In this document: piece by piece, positions 60,613 to 64,000 of the stretch | How positions within the stretch are numbered: position 1 is the first letter of the stretch | Layout: each line of letters begins with the position of its first letter | From: Adiantum capillus-veneris | Lineage: Eukaryota; Streptophyta; Polypodiopsida; Polypodiales; Pteridaceae | DNA length: 64,000 nt | Direction: 5' to 3' | Assembly: GCA_014529385.2 (NCBI GenBank) | Contig: CM043966.1 | Coordinates: forward strand, 92,949,087 to 93,013,086 | Translations under genes and position numbers: made by a program | The notes under the pieces: generated by a model | The model's input: only the letters and a program-made list of their open reading frames with translations | Databases searched by the model: none | Told to the model about the DNA's origin: nothing

Positions 60613-61016
<404 letters not shown>

Positions 61017-62096
61017 ATAGTGTCCTCACCCCCACCATCTGCAAGGCACATAACTTAGTGGACACTTCTATGGGCCACAACTGAAGATTGATGTGGAGAC
61101 TCCTGTTAGGACTAGTCTGCAAAATAGAAGGCAAAGTATGACATACATAAAGCACCTCTACATATGCTTGCACAGGCGTCATGGATTGGACTCTGCATTC
61201 GAGCTGCTTGCCATAATTTGACCACTACACACATCACACTACTCATTGTCATTAAGCATTTGAATACAATATACTGCCTTCAAGCTAGATTTTGGCCACT
61301 ACATTCTCTAAGGGTCACCTGTATGTGTGCTCCTTCTCCCTATACTGAAGTGTCAGGCCCTGTTGATTGTCTTGCCTAAACAAACATTTTGTACATCATA
61401 GCTTCCCTCTTAACAGTTTCACAAAATCAGGTCTTCCTTGAGTGGACATTCAATAGCTGTCAGCGATGTTAATAAAAAAGTGACCTGTCTACACACAACA
61501 CGTAAACATCTGCAATTCAGCACTTTTAAAGAAACAGGCAGCATTTTCTCATTCTTAAACCACTCACGGTTGATTTTTGAGGGCATTGACCCATTTCTGG
61601 GTATTGAAGTGAACTACCTTTCAAAACATACACATACGTAGCCAAAAATATGTTAATTTTTGAAATTTGAAGGGCAAGGGTGCCTGTCAAAAAACAACCC
61701 TGATACCAATCACTCTCAAAGTAGGCTCTACATCCTGCGCAATCTTTGGAATAAGCCACTGAAAGGATAAAGAAAAAGAGAGACCATCTAAGTAAGCAAT
61801 GTTGGCTTGTCTTTGTACAAAGTAAGCGGTCTCGACTCTCGACAATCTCTTGGCATATAAGTTAGCTTCTGCAACATAATTCATCCTGCAGAGTCTCACT
61901 TGGGAGTAAATCTCACAATCTCAAGTTTCCAAAGTGAAGTCTTGAAAACTCACAAAATCGCATGCTTCTCTTGAAAGCTTTGTGCTCTTTATCGACGATC
62001 CGGCAGGTTTGGTTTTGGTTATTGCACCAGAGACCGCCAATTGACAAGCCAGGGAAAACGCAGTCCCCTTGGCTTTCTACCAACTTTTCCCAGTTT

Positions 62097-62734
62097 CTAC
62101 AGGTCGTTATATTCAATAGGGATCCGTAGACGCTCGGCTATAGACGATGGTCTCTTGTTCATGGCATCATCCATCATCTCTATGTCATTGAGACCTGCCA
62201 TGAGCTTCTTATTATTATTCACACCTTGAGCTATGTGCTTTCCTTTTTTCACAGCCTCAGTCCAAGCATTTTGCACGTGGCTAAGGGTACGTGAGTTGTC
62301 AGGATCCACCTTGAATTGTATGTCATCCATTTGTGCACACCTAGAAGGCCATAAAATCACCCCTGTTCTTTTGACTTGTGCTTCCGGCGGAGCCATGCTC
62401 GGCCGAGTGGTGGCTCCTGTTCTTCTACGCTTTCCAGATGGTTGTCCATCCATCTCCATATCATCTACCTCAACCTTGCGCTTCTGTTTCCTCTCTTCTT
62501 TCTGCATGCCCAGACCAAAAGAAAAAAATGACAAAACGAAAATAATAATTAACTCCAGCATCACCGACTATTAAGAAGTGAAAAATTTACCTCAATAGTT
62601 CTTCCTGCTGCCATTATGACTTTGTAATCTTCTTCAAAGCGTGACTTTAAAATGTTCCACAGAACTCCTCCAGGTGTTCGTCGCCTCTTGCCGCTTGCAA
62701 TCATCTGTCCTCCATTAGCTTCAATCGTCTCAAC
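62097..62734 (-). CDS. PHAX-type RNA-binding domain protein, last two exons (partial)
   Basis: Two minus-strand exons: 62591-62734 (48 codons) and 62097-62501 (135 codons with the TAG stop). They are joined across an 89-bp intron that starts GTAAAT and ends GCATGCAG, phase 0. The first exon contains EANGGQMIASGKRRRTPGGV then LWNILKSRFEEDYKVIM, the hallmark end of the PHAX RNA-binding domain. The last exon is basic at first (KRKVEVDDME, GKRRRTGATT) and ends RLRIPIEYNDL, like the C-terminus I know from plant PHAX proteins. PHAX in animals is the adaptor for nuclear export of U snRNAs with cap-binding complex and CRM1; the plant role is less defined. An acceptor (CTTTGCAG) precedes the first exon. 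I found no N-terminal exons up to 64000, so they lie beyond the window or are lost. Confidence 0.8.
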
Positions 62735-62949
62735 CTGCAAAGTCATAAATGAATTATGGAACTCCTCTTTTCTCGAATACACACTCATCATCTAACTTGT
62801 TGCTTAAATTGAAGAAGGCTCTAAGATTAATACCATTTTCAAGGTGCATTTCAGTCGATTTTTATTGTCCTTGACTTGGCTTGGAACACCAAGCTTGCAC
62901 AACTCATCTTGATTCTAAGCAGCTCGCCCTCACCCTAATGCAAGTCTAC

Positions 62950-63174
62950 AAGTCAATGGACCAAAGTCTGGTCCCCAATTTTGGGCCCCCCATTCTTGCA
63001 CATTTCTAGGTCATCTTTTTGGTATAAAGGTGACCCTCTACCTATCATTCTCGCAATCATCCAGTTGGATAAGCACTCTCTTGAGCTAGAGTTATTGCTC
63101 TTGGGTCACTCTCACTCTTTCGCTCCCGCTAGATAGCCTGTGTCTCTTCTATCAGTGTTCCTCTCCTCAATCCA
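62950..63174 (+). repeat. End of a copia-like LTR
   Basis: A TATA box (GGTATAAAGGTGACC near 63020-63034), a CT-rich leader and a terminal CA just before a PBS at 63175. The start of the LTR was not found and no downstream partner is within the window. It lies in what may be an intron or the promoter side of the PHAX-like gene, on the opposite strand. Confidence 0.5.
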
Positions 63175-63186
63175 TGGTATTAGAGC
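63175..63186 (+). promoter_or_regulatory. Primer-binding site (copia type)
   Basis: TGGTATTAGAGC, initiator-Met type with one change, directly after the LTR end. Confidence 0.65.
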
Positions 63187-64000
63187 TTGGACATGTTTTG
63201 GACGCCTGCGGCTTCTTTGAGAGAGTCGTAGGGACTACTACTTGCATTATTAAAAAAAAATTGCAAGGTATCTTGTCTCTGCTTGAAAGGAACCTTGATG
63301 CCAAGTTAGTGATGCTTTTGCAGCTCTGCTACGTGACAAAGAATTTAAGGAAGCAAGTTACGACAGTGGGAGTACATGTGAGTTTGGCATATTGTATTGG
63401 ATTGTCCCTACAGATTTGATCTTGATAGATGCCGAGGAGTGGTGGGCATATGCTTTGGTCTCAGGGAGTTTGCTTGAGTAGCTAGGTCCTGCAGGACCCT
63501 GTGCCTTCTTTGGCAAACATGATCCTCAGAGGAAGTGAAACTGTGACAGGAGGGTTGTAAGGTGCAGCGGAAGTGAATGTTGATATTGTTCAAGATGAGT
63601 GCTCCGAACTGTGCTGAAGGGTTCCTTTTTACTTACGGAAGAGAGAGCCTTCCGTCCTTTAGAGAGAGAGTGCAATGACCACGAACAAAGCGAATGATAC
63701 TGTGAATGAAAGTGTTGAGACTGAGAGAAGAAAAAGAGAGAAGAATACGACACCAGTGGTTCTCAAACCCTCGTCCAAGGGCCCCCTCTCTATGGCAAGA
63801 GAGGTCTATGCTATAGATTGCACAAATCTTGTACAATGGTCTAGATGCAATGGACTTGTCGACGATGTTGACGACAATGATGACAACGATGAGGACGGGC
63901 TGAAAACTGAAAACACTAGGGTTGAAATGCTGAAATCTGCAAAAACGCTGACTTCCTGTTGATCTCCGACATTGTGTCGACGAGGATGGCGATGACGACT
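63187..64000. other. No gene recognised; possible start of a copia leader
   Basis: Sequence after the PBS to the window end. A plus-strand ORF at 63675-63962 (95 codons, acidic DDVDDNDDNDEDG) has no domain I recognise. It could be the start of a gag or host sequence. Confidence 0.35.

Noticed and set aside
61526-62116. Minus-strand ORFs downstream of the PHAX-like stop
   Set aside because: No recognisable domain. More likely 3' untranslated or intergenic sequence.

Overview
The window looks like a transposon-saturated intergenic stretch of a land-plant nuclear genome. The evidence is plant-type Ty1/copia elements primed by initiator-Met tRNA (binding site TGGTATCAGAGC), Ty3/gypsy relicts, MITEs, very long CT/GT microsatellites, a compact glycine-rich gene with TATA box and AATAAA, and the 3' exons of a gene with a PHAX-type RNA-binding domain. 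A seed-free plant such as a fern would fit the style of the repeats, but that is only an impression. No tRNA, rRNA, CRISPR or bacterial-type operon was seen.

Layout. 0-6.4 kb: a 157-bp hairpin repeat (897-1053), one likely host gene (glycine-rich protein, 1441-1713) and a minisatellite with embedded (CT)n. 6.4-20.2 kb: an old minus-strand Ty3/gypsy element with about 1.6-kb LTRs. A younger plus-strand copia (9080-14621; LTRs 190/192 identical; target duplication ACACA) sits inside its pol gene. 20.2-31.6 kb: a microsatellite, a decayed copia fragment, a 1.4-kb inverted repeat, an unclassified repeat and split gypsy integrase and RNase H relicts. 31.6-36.8 kb: an LTR-like promoter, a primer-binding-like site and an uninterrupted 729-codon gag-like ORF. 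36.9-37.7 kb: a gypsy reverse transcriptase relict.

37.7-55.5 kb: a large minus-strand LTR element with 930-bp LTRs, tRNA-type PBS, PPT and near-perfect target duplication. I recognise no gag or pol of its own, only a broken coding region rich in coiled-coil-like sequence. Its leader has been invaded by an old truncated copia (44.4-47.8 kb) and by a very young copia (48740-53914; LTRs 226/227 identical; one frameshift). The remaining leader carries eight copies of a 20-22-bp palindrome with invariant ATCTT/AAGAT ends, which is the most unusual signal in the window. 55.5-64 kb: mostly non-coding, with a PIF/Harbinger-like MITE, a second copy of the 0.9-kb hairpin repeat, a gypsy relict, a 400-bp AT/GT microsatellite, the PHAX-like 3' exons (62097-62734, minus) and a copia-like LTR end with PBS (about 63.0-63.19 kb).

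Insertion order follows from nesting: the two gypsy-type LTR elements are oldest (LTRs clearly diverged), copia A is younger, and copia B is youngest. All identities and mismatches were counted by eye and no alignment or database search was run.
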